DNA of 64,000 bases. Origin: Ornithinimicrobium faecis (GTDB lineage Bacteria > Actinomycetota > Actinomycetes > Actinomycetales > Dermatophilaceae). Of the stretch, positions 17,110 through 25,597 are shown piece after piece (positions within the stretch are counted from its first letter, which is position 1; each line of letters starts with the position of its first letter). The position numbers and the translations under genes are program-made. The DNA is taken from assembly GCF_023923225.1 (NCBI RefSeq), contig NZ_CP099489.1, forward strand, positions 3,100,001-3,164,000, written 5' to 3'. The notes under the pieces are model-generated. The model was not told the origin of the DNA and made no database searches. It worked only from the letters and a program-made list of their open reading frames with translations.

Positions 17110-18462
17110 CACGATGTCCACGACGCCGCGTCCGAGGGCACGCACCCCCGCTGCATGCTCGGCATCGCCGACCAGGACCACCGTCCAGTCCGTGCCGCGG
17201 TGTCGGTCCCACGCCTGCCGGGCGACGTCCGGATCGAGGGTCCGGATCTGCGCCACCGTGCGGCTGACGAAGTCGGTGTCCAGCCCGTCCAGCGCGAGGG
17301 AGACGGCCTCGCCGGCCACTGCCTCACACGTGGCGAACCTCCCGGGGGCGGTGCGCGCCTGATAGCCAGCGGCGTGGGCGAGCTCGGCATCGGTGAGGTC
17401 GCTGCCCCGCAGATCAAGGATGTCCAACAGTGCCTCGAGCGCCTCCACCGTGACCTCGCCTCGCACCGAGCCCAGGGCGGTGAACAGGCCTCCGTGTGAG
17501 CGGTGCCGGAAGCCGGCCCTGATGCCGTAGGTGTAGCCCCGCTCCTCGCGCAGCACGCGGTCGATGCGGGCGTGTGGCGAGCCACCGATGGCAAATGACA
17601 GCACCTGGTAGGGACCCCAGCCGAGCGGGTCGCCGCGGTCCGGCCCGGGGCCACCCAGATGCAGTTCGGTCTGGACCGATCCGGGACGGTCCACGAAGAC
17701 GATCCGCCCCGCATCGGCAGCCCTGGTGCCCTGCGACCCGGTGGCCGGCTGGTGGCTCGGGACGCTCGACCAGGCCGCCAGGGCACGCTCGAGCTCCTCC
17801 TGCAGTGCGATGCCGGTGAGGTCGCCCGCAACTGCCAGCACGGCACCGTCGGGGTGCACGGTCGCTGCGTGATAGGCACGGGCGTGCTCCGCCGTGATCT
17901 GCGAGACGCTCTCGTGGCTGCCACCCCCGGGTCGCGAGGCCCGGTCCTTCGGGTCGAAGTAGGTGGCGATGAACTCCAGGGAGGCCAGGCTGGCGGGGTC
18001 GGCTTTGTCCTGCCCGATGTCAGCCAGCCGGTGGCGCACCTCGCGGCGCACCTCGGCCTCGGGGAAGGTCGCCTCGGTCAGGCACTCGACCATCAGGTCC
18101 AGCGCCTCGGACACGTTGCGGCTGATCGTGTCGACCTCGACGATGACGCCCCGCTCCCCCACACCCGCGTGCAGGGCAATCCCCTTGCGCGCCAGGAGCT
18201 CTGCGAGCTCGTCAGCCGTATGCCGCGCGGTCCCCAGGTCGAGGCAGCGCGCCATGATCAGGCCCACCCCCTCGACCTCGAGGGGCTCGCCGGCCAGGGG
18301 GGCAGGGATCCCGAGCTGGAGCGAGAGGACGTGCTGGCCGGGCATGTCGAAGGCCTGGACGGCCAGCCCGTTGGACAACACAAACCGGTCCGGCTGGGGG
18401 AACGACCACGGGGCAGGTTCGGCGACGACGGGACGTGGCCCGGCTGCGGACAGGGTGCTCAC
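17089..18462 (-). CDS. M16 family peptidase homologue lacking the HxxEH zinc motif
   Basis: A 457-residue partner of the pitrilysin/processing-peptidase family. At the place where active members have HxxEH it reads GVGLIMARCLDLGTARHTAD, so it cannot bind zinc in the usual way. The second-domain signature LREERGYTYGIRAGFRHR, used for substrate holding, is kept. It is coupled by GTGA to the active M16 gene, so the two most likely form a heterodimer like bacterial two-subunit M16B enzymes. Substrate unknown. Confidence 0.85.
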   Translation of the reverse strand: MSTLSAAGPRPVVAEPAPWSFPQPDRFVLSNGLAVQAFDMPGQHVLSLQLGIPAPLAGEPLEVEGVGLIMARCLDLGTARHTADELAELLARKGIALHAGVGERGVIVEVDTISRNVSEALDLMVECLTEATFPEAEVRREVRHRLADIGQDKADPASLASLEFIATYFDPKDRASRPGGGSHESVSQITAEHARAYHAATVHPDGAVLAVAGDLTGIALQEELERALAAWSSVPSHQPATGSQGTRAADAGRIVFVDRPGSVQTELHLGGPGPDRGDPLGWGPYQVLSFAIGGSPHARIDRVLREERGYTYGIRAGFRHRSHGGLFTALGSVRGEVTVEALEALLDILDLRGSDLTDAELAHAAGYQARTAPGRFATCEAVAGEAVSLALDGLDTDFVSRTVAQIRTLDPDVARQAWDRHRGTDWTVVLVGDAEHAAGVRALGRGVVDIVSAMRAE

Positions 18463-19751
18463 GCGACCACCTCCTGTGGTTCCTCATCGACGGCTCTGAA
18501 CGCCACCGTGGCCCTGGCGTCGGGGACCAGCCACCGTGCGGCGGCGTCGCGGACCTGATCAGCAGTCACTGCTCGGACAGTGTCCAGATAGGTGTTGATG
18601 TGCTCCGGGTCCTCGTGCAGGAGGGCGTAGTGGCTGATCAGATCGGCTCGCTCCTGGTGACCAGCGAGTGCCTCGAGCCACGACCGCTCGGTGTCAGCCA
18701 GCGATGACTCAAGCTCCACGGCGGTGGGGCCCTCCAGGGCGAACTTCTCCAGCTCGGCACAGACTGCGGCCTCGACGGCCGCACTGTCCGCTCCGGTTGC
18801 CACGTCGACACCGAGGAACCCCAGAGACGCACCGTCGACGAGGCCGAGCGAGGCCCCGGAGACGCTGGTGGCGACCTCCTCGGTGCGGACGAGTCGGCGA
18901 TAGAGCCGGCTGGTCATCAGGCTCGCCAGGGCGTCCAGTGCGACCGAGCAGGCGATGAACTCCGGCGTGTGCGCCACGGGCAGTCGGAAGCCGAGGTAGA
19001 GCCGGTCGTTGGGGACCTCCTCAACCCGTTCCAGCCGCGGAGCCTGCGTCAATGGCGACAGTTGCGCCCCGCGCGGTTGTGGCTCTGGGGCCGCATGATG
19101 GAGCGGGTCAAAGTGCCGAGCGACGGCGGCAAAGCCTTCCTCGACGGTGATGTCCCCGACGAGGGTGAGCACCGTGTTGGCGGGGGTGTAGTGCTGCCGA
19201 TAGAAGGCGTGCACGTCCTCCAGTGCGGCCGCGTCGAGATCCTCCATCGAGCCGATGGTGGGGTGGTGGTAGGGGTGGCCCTCCGGGAAGACGAGGCTGC
19301 CCAGGTCGGCGATCGCCGTGCCGTAGGGCTGGTTGTCGTAGCGCTGGCGCTTCTCCTCCTTGACCACGTCCCGCTGGTTGTCCAGGTTGGCCTGGTTGAC
19401 GGCGTCCAGCAGCCGGCCGTGGCGGTCTGCCTCGAGCCAGAGGGCCAGGTCGAGCGCGCCGGTGGGCACGGTCTCGAAGTAGTTGGTCCGGTCGAACCAG
19501 GTCGTGGCGTTGAGGGTGCCCCCCTGCTCCATCAGCAGGGAGAAGTGCTCGCCCTCCTCGACGTTGGCCGAGCCCTGGAACATCAGGTGCTCAAACAGGT
19601 GCGCGAGACCGGTGCTGCCGGGGCGCTCGTGGCGTGAGCCGACGCCGACCCAGATGTTGACGGTCACGGTCGGCACGGTGTGGTCGGGGCTGACGACCAC
19701 CCGCAGCCCGTTGTTCAGGGTGCGGGTGGCGATCGGATAGTCCAACGGCAT
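18459..19751 (-). CDS. M16 family zinc metallopeptidase, catalytic subunit
   Basis: A 430-residue M16B peptidase with the inverted zinc motif HLFEH inside GLAHLFEHLMFQGS and a downstream Glu in the DNQRDVVKEEKRQRYDN region. The C-terminal half has the paired inactive M16 fold. ATG 19751 is preceded at six bases by TACAGT, so the mRNA is probably leaderless and the longer in-frame possibilities upstream are unlikely. It is the first gene of a two-gene operon with the non-catalytic partner. Confidence 0.92.
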   Translation of the reverse strand: MPLDYPIATRTLNNGLRVVVSPDHTVPTVTVNIWVGVGSRHERPGSTGLAHLFEHLMFQGSANVEEGEHFSLLMEQGGTLNATTWFDRTNYFETVPTGALDLALWLEADRHGRLLDAVNQANLDNQRDVVKEEKRQRYDNQPYGTAIADLGSLVFPEGHPYHHPTIGSMEDLDAAALEDVHAFYRQHYTPANTVLTLVGDITVEEGFAAVARHFDPLHHAAPEPQPRGAQLSPLTQAPRLERVEEVPNDRLYLGFRLPVAHTPEFIACSVALDALASLMTSRLYRRLVRTEEVATSVSGASLGLVDGASLGFLGVDVATGADSAAVEAAVCAELEKFALEGPTAVELESSLADTERSWLEALAGHQERADLISHYALLHEDPEHINTYLDTVRAVTADQVRDAAARWLVPDARATVAFRAVDEEPQEVVA

Positions 19752-19757
19752 CGGATC

Positions 19758-19763
19758 ACTGTA
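19758..19763 (-). promoter_or_regulatory. -10 element of M16 operon (leaderless)
   Basis: TACAGT on the minus strand ends six bases before ATG 19751. Confidence 0.5.
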
Positions 19764-19845
19764 AGCACATCGGGGCGGTTGCTCTAACCGAGCAGGGCCC
19801 CGCCCAGCAGGATCCGGAGTCCCGAGCTCCTTGGGGGCTCGTGGC

Positions 19846-21222
19846 TCAGGTCTCGTCGTCCCGGTGCCACCCGAGGTTGCGCGCGGCACGTTGCGGCAGG
19901 TCGTTGACCCGGTGCATCGCCAGGCGCCCGAAGATCTGCTGCTCGGTGATGTTGCGCTCGGCCCGTCCACGCCCCAGGAAGCTCACCATCCAGTGTAGGA
20001 GCGTGGTGATGCGGGACTTGAACCCAATGATGTAGACGAGGTGGACGCCCAACCAGAGTCCCCACGCCGGGAACCCGGTGACCTTGACCTTGCCGATCTC
20101 CGCGATGGCGCGGAACCGCGAGATGGTGGCCATGTTGCCCTTGTCGAAATAGGCGAACGGCTCGGTCACCGGCTTGCCGCCCAGCGACGCCTTGATCTTG
20201 GAGGCTGCGTAACGGGACTGCTGGATGGCCACCTGCGCCACACCAGGCAGCCCGTCGAGGGAGGCCATGTCACCCACGACGAAGATGTCGTCGTGGCCGG
20301 GCAGGGTCAGGTCAGCGTTGACCGGGATGCGGCCCGCGCGGTCGACCTCGAGTCCGACCTGGTCGGCGAGCACCCGGGCCAGCGGCGAGGCGGCGACACC
20401 GGCGGCCCACACCTTGGTCAGCGCCTCGATGCGGTGGGTCTCGCTGTCCGCGTCCTGATATTCCAGGCCCCTGGCGTCGACGTCGACCACCTTGGCGCCC
20501 AGCCGCACGGTGACGCCCAGCTTTTCCATCGCGGCCCGGGTCTTGACCTGCAGCGATTCGTCAAACGATCCGAGGATGGCTGGGGCGGCGTCCAGCAGAT
20601 AGATCTTGGCCCTGCGGGGATCGATGTGCCGGAAGTCGTGTTTGAGGGTGCGCCGTGAGAGCTCGGCCAGCTGCCCGGCCATCTCAACACCGGTGGGTCC
20701 TGCGCCGACGACCACGAACGTCGTGAGGGCCTCGGCCGCATCGTGGCGACCGTCGGCTGCGGCGAGTTCGGCGAGCTCGAAGGCACCAAAGATCCGGCCG
20801 CGCAACTCCAGGGCGTCGTCGATGCTCTTCATGCCCGGCGCGAAGTCTGCGAACTGGTCGTTGCCAAACCACGACTGGTTTGCACCAGCGGCGACGATCA
20901 GGTGGTCATAGCTGAAGGTCCGTGGCATGTCCAGGGTGGTCGCCGTGACCGTCTTGGCCTCCACGTCGATGTTTGTGACGTCGCCCAGCTCGACCTGCAC
21001 GTTGTCCTGGTGGGCCAGGACCTCACGGGTCGCGGGAGCGATCTCTCCGGGCGACAGGATGCCGGTCGCGACCTGATAGAGCAGGGGCTGGAACAGGTGG
21101 GTGGTCGTGCGACCGATCAGGCGGATGTCGACATCGGCCTTGGCCAGGGCGCGGGCTGCGAACAGGCCGCCGAAGCCGGACCCGATGATGACGACCCTGG
21201 GCCGCCGGGCAGTGGGGTTCAT
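19846..21222 (-). CDS. ndh: type II NADH dehydrogenase (NDH-2)
   Basis: A single-subunit, non-proton-pumping NADH:quinone oxidoreductase on the inner face of the membrane. The 458-residue protein has an N-terminal FAD site VVIIGSGFGGLFAARAL, a second dinucleotide site FVVVGAGPTGVEMAGQL, FVVGDMASLDG, and the quinone-region VAQVAIQQSRYAA. A C-terminal amphipathic/hydrophobic stretch (AWGLWLGVHLVYIIGFKSR) should anchor it. ATG 21222 has a strong GAGGAGG site. Confidence 0.93.
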   Translation of the reverse strand: MNPTARRPRVVIIGSGFGGLFAARALAKADVDIRLIGRTTTHLFQPLLYQVATGILSPGEIAPATREVLAHQDNVQVELGDVTNIDVEAKTVTATTLDMPRTFSYDHLIVAAGANQSWFGNDQFADFAPGMKSIDDALELRGRIFGAFELAELAAADGRHDAAEALTTFVVVGAGPTGVEMAGQLAELSRRTLKHDFRHIDPRRAKIYLLDAAPAILGSFDESLQVKTRAAMEKLGVTVRLGAKVVDVDARGLEYQDADSETHRIEALTKVWAAGVAASPLARVLADQVGLEVDRAGRIPVNADLTLPGHDDIFVVGDMASLDGLPGVAQVAIQQSRYAASKIKASLGGKPVTEPFAYFDKGNMATISRFRAIAEIGKVKVTGFPAWGLWLGVHLVYIIGFKSRITTLLHWMVSFLGRGRAERNITEQQIFGRLAMHRVNDLPQRAARNLGWHRDDET

Positions 21223-21289
21223 GTGGTGCCTCCTCACAAGAAACAACCAAGCAATGAGACCGAGTATGCCGTGACTTCCGCCACCCTGC

Positions 21290-21361
21290 CTGTGTTAGTT
21301 GGGCAGCGCCTGCAAGAGGCGTGTGATCGAAGTTCTCATCAGGGAGGAACTTGATCGTCAT
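21290..21361 (-). pseudogene. truncated DUF5615-like toxin remnant
   Basis: ATG 21361 overlaps the antitoxin-like stop (ATGA) and opens with MTIKFLPDENFD, the typical N-terminus of DUF5615 PIN-like toxins. After about 12-16 residues family resemblance is lost, and the frame runs antisense into ndh. The end given is approximate. It is the toxin half of a decayed module. Confidence 0.5.
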
Positions 21362-21566
21362 GCGCCACACCGGGCGTGCATCCTGGCACGTAGCGCCGCA
21401 GGCGGGAACCACCTCTCAGCTTCGAGGCGCGTCTCAGCCCGTTGGTCGGCACGCTCTGCGAGGTAGGCGTCGACATCAGTTCGGTGCCGCACGCAATAGG
21501 TGAATACGGCGTAGATGTCGCCCAAGGGCACGGAAGGATAGGACTCTTGTATCGCCTCGCGGTCAT
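21358..21566 (-). pseudogene. DUF433-family antitoxin, frameshifted at its start
   Basis: The readable part runs AIQESYPSVPLGDIYAVFTY, then VDAYLAERADQ and ends LEAERWFPPAALRARMHARC, matching a DUF433 helix-turn-helix domain plus toxin-binding tail. A perfect AAGGAGG site lies nine bases before ATG 21566, but that ATG is out of frame with the domain. One extra C (ACCCGC instead of ACCGC) just after the start would restore it. An in-frame ATG at 21618 exists but lacks a ribosome-binding site. The module is therefore probably dead. Confidence 0.55.
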
Positions 21567-21659
21567 GTCGGTGCACCTCCTTGATCCAAGGTACCGGTGA
21601 TGGGGTGTCTCGTTCCAAGGTTCATTGCTCAGCAGGCAACTACTGCGGGGCAGGAACAT

Positions 21660-21799
21660 CCGGCGATCAGCAGTCGGTGCGTGCAGAGGAGTCCCTGAGC
21701 GGGCAGGAGCGCGAAGGGGTCGAGCTCCAGGAGCGGATCGAAGCGCTCTACCCACCGGACGGGCTACGAGCCAAACTGCTCGCACGCCTGGACACGTGA
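21660..21799 (+). pseudogene. C-terminal remnant of a second DUF433-type antitoxin
   Basis: The last ~45 codons end with LQERIEALYPPDGLRAKLLA, a typical DUF433 antitoxin tail similar in layout to the minus-strand copy. The N-terminal DNA-binding domain is missing. The stop overlaps a GTG (GTGA) that opens a toxin-like start. The left edge is approximate. Confidence 0.45.
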
Positions 21800-21936
21800 C
21801 GGTCCGGTTCCTGACCGACGAGCACATCGCTCGCACGGACTGCTCGCAGGCCGGCAGCGGTAGCAACTTCTACGGGCAGACGAAGAAGGCCGGTCGATCA
21901 AGCATTTCGCCTGATCAACCGGCCTTCCGGTGGTAG
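21796..21936 (+). pseudogene. truncated DUF5615-like toxin remnant (second module)
   Basis: It begins VTVRFLTDEHIAR, the DUF5615 N-terminal pattern, coupled to the antitoxin remnant by a GTGA overlap. After ~13 residues the frame turns into unrelated sequence. It then runs through the terminator of the tRNA gene and stops near the tRNA 3' end. Confidence 0.45.
21885..21927 (-). terminator. hairpin terminator downstream of tRNA-iMet
   Basis: Arms 21885-21900 and 21912-21927 pair at 15 of 16 positions (core AAGGCCGGT) around an 11-base loop, only a few bases past the tRNA 3' end. On the minus strand it is followed by the T-rich TTCGTC. Confidence 0.7.
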
Positions 21937-22007
21937 CGGGGGCAGGATTTGAACCTGCGACCTCCGGGTTATGAGCCCGGCGAGCTACCGAACTGCTCCA
22001 CCCCGCG
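21931..22007 (-). tRNA. initiator tRNA-fMet (anticodon CAT)
   Basis: The minus strand folds as a 77-base tRNA with an encoded CCA end. Initiator hallmarks are visible: position 1 (C) is unpaired with 72 (T), and three consecutive G-C pairs (GGG/CCC) close the anticodon loop around CTCATAA. The T-arm reads GGTTCAAATCC. Confidence 0.95.
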
Positions 22008-22120
22008 TCGTGATCCCAACCATACGGCACGGCCAGCGCCCGAACAAATTGATGGTCACGTCGACCACGCCCGTTGTTCACGGGAGGCTTCCACAGGCTT
22101 CACCAACCGACGCAGCGCGG

Positions 22121-22621
22121 TTAATCAAGCTCGGAGCGCGCACGTGACTCGACGGTGATCGAGACGCTGCCCCCGAGCTGGCGCAGGATGCCACTGATCA
22201 GCGGGATCTCCGCCTCGCCGGTGAGCCGGACGACCGCGGTGCGCGCATCCGTGGTCCCGGTGCCCTCCGCAACCTCCCAGCCCAGCACACGATCGGGCAT
22301 CGGCTGCCGGGCGAGGTGCTCCTGAGCCGCGCCGGCGACCCCCTGCGTGGTGAGCGGGACCCCGTCACCCAGCCCAACGGCATACAGCGTCTCCTCGTCC
22401 ACCGCGTCAGCTGCGGCCAGTGCTGCGGCGTCGGCCGCGTCGAGCAGGTGAATGCGACTGAGCTGGACGGAGGTTGCTCCGACCACGCCCAGGATAAGAA
22501 GCAGGGCGATGGACGCCATGCCAATGAGCAGGACACTGATCTGCCCACTCTCCCTCCCCCGTTCCAGGTCACCTCGGATGCGCCGGAGTCCCCGCGCCGC
22601 GTCACTGCTCACGAAACTCAT
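22121..22621 (-). CDS. TadG-like / Rv3654c-like pilus locus protein
   Basis: A 166-residue protein (163 if GTG 22612 is used) with one N-terminal hydrophobic segment: ESGQISVLLIGMASIALLLI, followed by LLDAADAAALAAADAVDE. This is the helical TadE/TadG-like start seen in the last gene of actinobacterial tad clusters. The domain should lie outside the membrane. Both candidate starts overlap the upstream TadE-like gene, so it is coupled. The role is probably minor pseudopilin or assembly protein. Confidence 0.75.
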   Translation of the reverse strand: MSFVSSDAARGLRRIRGDLERGRESGQISVLLIGMASIALLLILGVVGATSVQLSRIHLLDAADAAALAAADAVDEETLYAVGLGDGVPLTTQGVAGAAQEHLARQPMPDRVLGWEVAEGTGTTDARTAVVRLTGEAEIPLISGILRQLGGSVSITVESRARSELD

Positions 22622-23069
22622 CCACCGGTGAGACGTGACTCGAGGAGAGAGTGACCGTGGTCGGGAGGGCGCCGGACAGGAAGTCTGGGATGAGTGGGAG
22701 CGCGACGTCAATGGTGGCGTCGCTGCGCACCGTGCTCCCCGGCGTCAGGCAAGGGCTCTGCTCACACGCGATGGCGACGCCACCCTCATCGGTCGTGAAA
22801 CCGTGTGCCTGCATGACCAGCATCGCCGACGTGTGCGCCGCAGCATGACCCTCGGCGTCGTCATCGCTGGTGACAAAAGTGCGCCCCGCCTCGCGCGCCG
22901 CTGCTGACACGGCATAGGCGCCCGCCTGGAGCCTGCCGAGCGTGCCCACGAGATAGAGCAGCGGCAGCATCACCAGCACGAGCAGGAAGGCGGTCTCGAC
23001 GAGCATGGACCCACGGTCTGGGGCCGTGCCACCGATGTGGCGCAGCAGGGTGCGGAGCCGGCCGAGCAC
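22602..23069 (-). CDS. TadE-like pilus assembly protein
   Basis: A 155-residue protein with the TadE start GSMLVETAFLLVLVMLPLLY, a single membrane helix carrying the conserved Glu. An extracytoplasmic domain with a likely disulphide (CEQSPC) follows. The GTG starts one base after the upstream TadE gene's stop. Probably a pseudopilin-like part of the tad pilus. Confidence 0.78.
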   Translation of the reverse strand: MLGRLRTLLRHIGGTAPDRGSMLVETAFLLVLVMLPLLYLVGTLGRLQAGAYAVSAAAREAGRTFVTSDDDAEGHAAAHTSAMLVMQAHGFTTDEGGVAIACEQSPCLTPGSTVRSDATIDVALPLIPDFLSGALPTTVTLSSSHVSPVDEFREQ

Positions 23070-23070
23070 G

Positions 23071-23475
23071 TCACTGCCCCTCGGCGTAGGCCTGGCCAGT
23101 CACGGTCATGCTGCCCGGCACACCCAGCGGTCCGATCACCGGCAGTGGTAGCTCGGCAAACACACGCACCACCTCGACTCCGTCGAGCGTCACACGCTCT
23201 CCGTGGACCGTGGTCCCATAGCGTCCAGGCAGCGTCGTCGCCAGCAGTTCGGAGGCTCGAGCGACCCCGTCACCGGTCGAGTTGTCCGCGCGTGCTCCAA
23301 CCCGGGCACCTTCGATCACGTGCGCCGTCGCAGTGTTGCGGACGTGCAGGGCATAGCCGATCTGGACGGTCGCCAGGAACAGGAGCACCAAGACCACCGA
23401 GACCAGGGCAAACTCAACCGTCGCAGCCCCGCGGTCTGAGCGGAGGAGTCCTCGTTTGAGCAGTCCACGGCTCAT
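23071..23475 (-). CDS. TadE family pilus protein
   Basis: A 134-residue protein with the classical TadE motif RGAATVEFALVSVVLVLLFL (Glu at +5 of the helix) after a basic N-terminus, and an outside domain rich in beta-prone sequence. ATG 23475 is chosen because it places the TadE motif about 15 residues in. A longer GTG start is possible. Confidence 0.83.
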   Translation of the reverse strand: MSRGLLKRGLLRSDRGAATVEFALVSVVLVLLFLATVQIGYALHVRNTATAHVIEGARVGARADNSTGDGVARASELLATTLPGRYGTTVHGERVTLDGVEVVRVFAELPLPVIGPLGVPGSMTVTGQAYAEGQ

Positions 23476-23504
23476 GTCCTGGGCGTCCGCGCCCAGGGAG
23501 GTGG

Positions 23505-23726
23505 TCACGGGCCGCTGACTCCCGACACGGCCGTCACGAACAGGTCGGACAGCAGCGGCTCCGCCACGAGCCACAGGGCTGCGACCAACCCGGCGGTCAT
23601 GATCGTGATGAGGACCCAGCCAGGCACATCACCCCGCTCGGGTTGTTTCGCCCAGGTGGCCACTCGGGTCGAATAGTTCGTGATCGCCGAGGTGAGTCGG
23701 TTCCGCTGGCGGGTCAGTGCCTGCAT
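23505..23726 (-). CDS. Flp-like pilin of the tad locus
   Basis: A 73-residue small protein. The N-terminal third is polar and basic (TRQRNRLTSAITNY), then RGDVPGWVLITIMTAGLVAA opens a hydrophobic helix ending in a short exposed tail. This matches the actinobacterial Flp-like pilin slot (Rv3656c-type) between tadC and tadE. ATG 23726 has a GAGGA site. It is likely processed by a prepilin peptidase, not found in this window. Confidence 0.75.
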   Translation of the reverse strand: MQALTRQRNRLTSAITNYSTRVATWAKQPERGDVPGWVLITIMTAGLVAALWLVAEPLLSDLFVTAVSGVSGP

Positions 23727-23810
23727 GGTGGTTTCCTCTCCAGTGGTGCATCTGTGGTCTTGAACTTGCGTCTGGGTGGACATGGTTGTGGTGCCAGCGC
23801 GAGTGAAGCG

Positions 23811-24734
23811 CTAGACGGTGAGCCGGAGGAGGGAAGCCCCCGGATAGACCGCGAACAGCACGGTCACGGGCAGGACGAGGAAGACAACGGGGATCATCAT
23901 GAGAATCTCGCGTCGGCCCCCTTCTTCGATCAGTTGCTGGCGAGCGGCCTCCCGGGCGTCCTGGGCCTGAGCGCGCAGGACCTCCCCCAGCGGAGTGCCA
24001 CGTTCGATGGCAACGACCAGACCGTCGACGAATCGCACGATGGGTCCGAGCCCGGTCCGGTCACCCATGCCCTCGAGTGCCTCCGCCATGGTGGCTCCCG
24101 TGCGAGCCTGAGCCAGGCAGAGTTCCAGTTCGTCAGACAGTTCTCCGCGGGAGAGTCTGGCGACCCGGTCCAACGCCTGAGTGGTGCCCTCCCCTGCCGT
24201 CACGGAGAGGGCCAGGAGCTCAGCGATCGCCGGGAACTCTGCCATGATGCGTCGCTCGCGTCGGGTCGCTGCCCGCGAGAGCAGTTGGTCACGCAGGAGC
24301 ACCCCACCGAAGGCTGCAGTCAGGATCACCACCGCCAACGCAGGCACGCTGACGCCTCGGGTCCACACGGCCAGGGAGCCGACGATGGCGACCAGCACGG
24401 CCGCAGCCACGCCCCAGAGCACCTGCTGGATCCGGAATCCCTCGACGTCAGCCGGCAGCCCGGCCCGCTGCAGCCGCAGTGCCACTGAGTCCGCTCCGCC
24501 CAGAACTCGGTCCACGACTCGGCCTGCCCAGCGCAGGCCGTCTGTTGCGCCGTCGCGGCCCCGAGACTTGGTCCCCGGGCGCCGTGCTGTGCCTTCAGGG
24601 AGTTGGTCGAGGTAGGGCTCGATCCGCGCTCCGAGGTCTATCTGCCGACCGATGGGCACGCCAACAACCATCAGCAGCAGTCCGACTGCCAGAACACCCC
24701 CGAGCAGTCCCCCGAGGAAGATCGACATGGTCAT
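23811..24734 (-). CDS. tadC: type II secretion F-family protein TadC
   Basis: A 307-residue inner-membrane platform protein of the tad pilus. It has two N-terminal hydrophobic segments, a cytoplasmic GspF domain (FPAIAELLALSVTAGEGTTQ, LAQARTGATMAEALEGMGDR) and C-terminal helices (ILMMIPVVFLVLPVTVLFAV). Its ATG overlaps the tadB stop by four bases (ATGA). Confidence 0.88.
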   Translation of the reverse strand: MTMSIFLGGLLGGVLAVGLLLMVVGVPIGRQIDLGARIEPYLDQLPEGTARRPGTKSRGRDGATDGLRWAGRVVDRVLGGADSVALRLQRAGLPADVEGFRIQQVLWGVAAAVLVAIVGSLAVWTRGVSVPALAVVILTAAFGGVLLRDQLLSRAATRRERRIMAEFPAIAELLALSVTAGEGTTQALDRVARLSRGELSDELELCLAQARTGATMAEALEGMGDRTGLGPIVRFVDGLVVAIERGTPLGEVLRAQAQDAREAARQQLIEEGGRREILMMIPVVFLVLPVTVLFAVYPGASLLRLTV

Positions 24735-25597
24735 CGAAGCACCCGCTGTTCCTCGGGGAGTCGGCCGATGCGAATCATGATCTGAAAGGCCGCAACCGAC
24801 AGGACAGCACCGATGAACAAGATGAGCACGCCGGTGGGTTCGCGGTAAGCCTGAAGGGCAGTGCCGCGGGTGGCCATCAACAGCAACACGATCCACGGTG
24901 CCACCATGGCCAGGCGTGCAGCGTTCACGGTCCAGGACTGACGTGCCTCAAGCTCGGCACGGGAGCGTGCGTCCTCGCGCAGAAAGGTTGACAGGGTCCG
25001 CAGCACCCTGCCCAAGTCACTCCCACCGACCTCGCGAGCCAGTCGGAGAGCCTCGATGAGACGGTCTGCGACCGGGTCTGCCATCCGCTCCTTGAGACGA
25101 TCCAGCGAGTCGGCAAACTGGCCGCTGGCCCGGTAGTCATGGCCGAAGGCCTCAAACGCCGGGCGCAACTCAGCCGGGCCACGTTGCCCCAGCTGGGTCA
25201 GTGCCTCAGGCAGGGCGAGACCGGCCCGCACTCCGGAGGCGATGTGGTCCACTGCATCAGGCCACACCTCGCGGAGCCGGGAGCGTTTCGTGCGGGCCCG
25301 AGCACGCACGGCCGCCAACGGCGCCCAACCGGCCATGCCCGCGAACGCGAGGCTGACCGCCGGGACTCTGGTGACGGCCAGTCCGAGGACGAGCACCGTC
25401 GCAGCCGCCACAACACAGCCCGCGAGCAACCCGGGCCACCGGACCGAGGTGATGCCAGCGAGGACGATGTCGTCGTCCAGCCGAGCCAGGGCCGGGTGTC
25501 GACGCTTGGAGACGACCTGCTCCGGCTGTGGCCAGAAGGACCACCAGATGCACGCCAGTCCGAGACCAAGCGTCAGGCCGAGCAGAGCGCCACTCAC
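24731..25597 (-). CDS. tadB: type II secretion F-family protein TadB
   Basis: A 288-residue platform protein paired with TadC. Features: N-terminal helix, a second hydrophobic pair near residues 55-95, GspF domain with DAVDHIASGVRAGLALPEAL and REVGGSDLGRVLRTLSTFLR, and two C-terminal helices. GTG overlaps the tadA stop (GTGA). Confidence 0.88.
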   Translation of the reverse strand: MSGALLGLTLGLGLACIWWSFWPQPEQVVSKRRHPALARLDDDIVLAGITSVRWPGLLAGCVVAAATVLVLGLAVTRVPAVSLAFAGMAGWAPLAAVRARARTKRSRLREVWPDAVDHIASGVRAGLALPEALTQLGQRGPAELRPAFEAFGHDYRASGQFADSLDRLKERMADPVADRLIEALRLAREVGGSDLGRVLRTLSTFLREDARSRAELEARQSWTVNAARLAMVAPWIVLLLMATRGTALQAYREPTGVLILFIGAVLSVAAFQIMIRIGRLPEEQRVLR

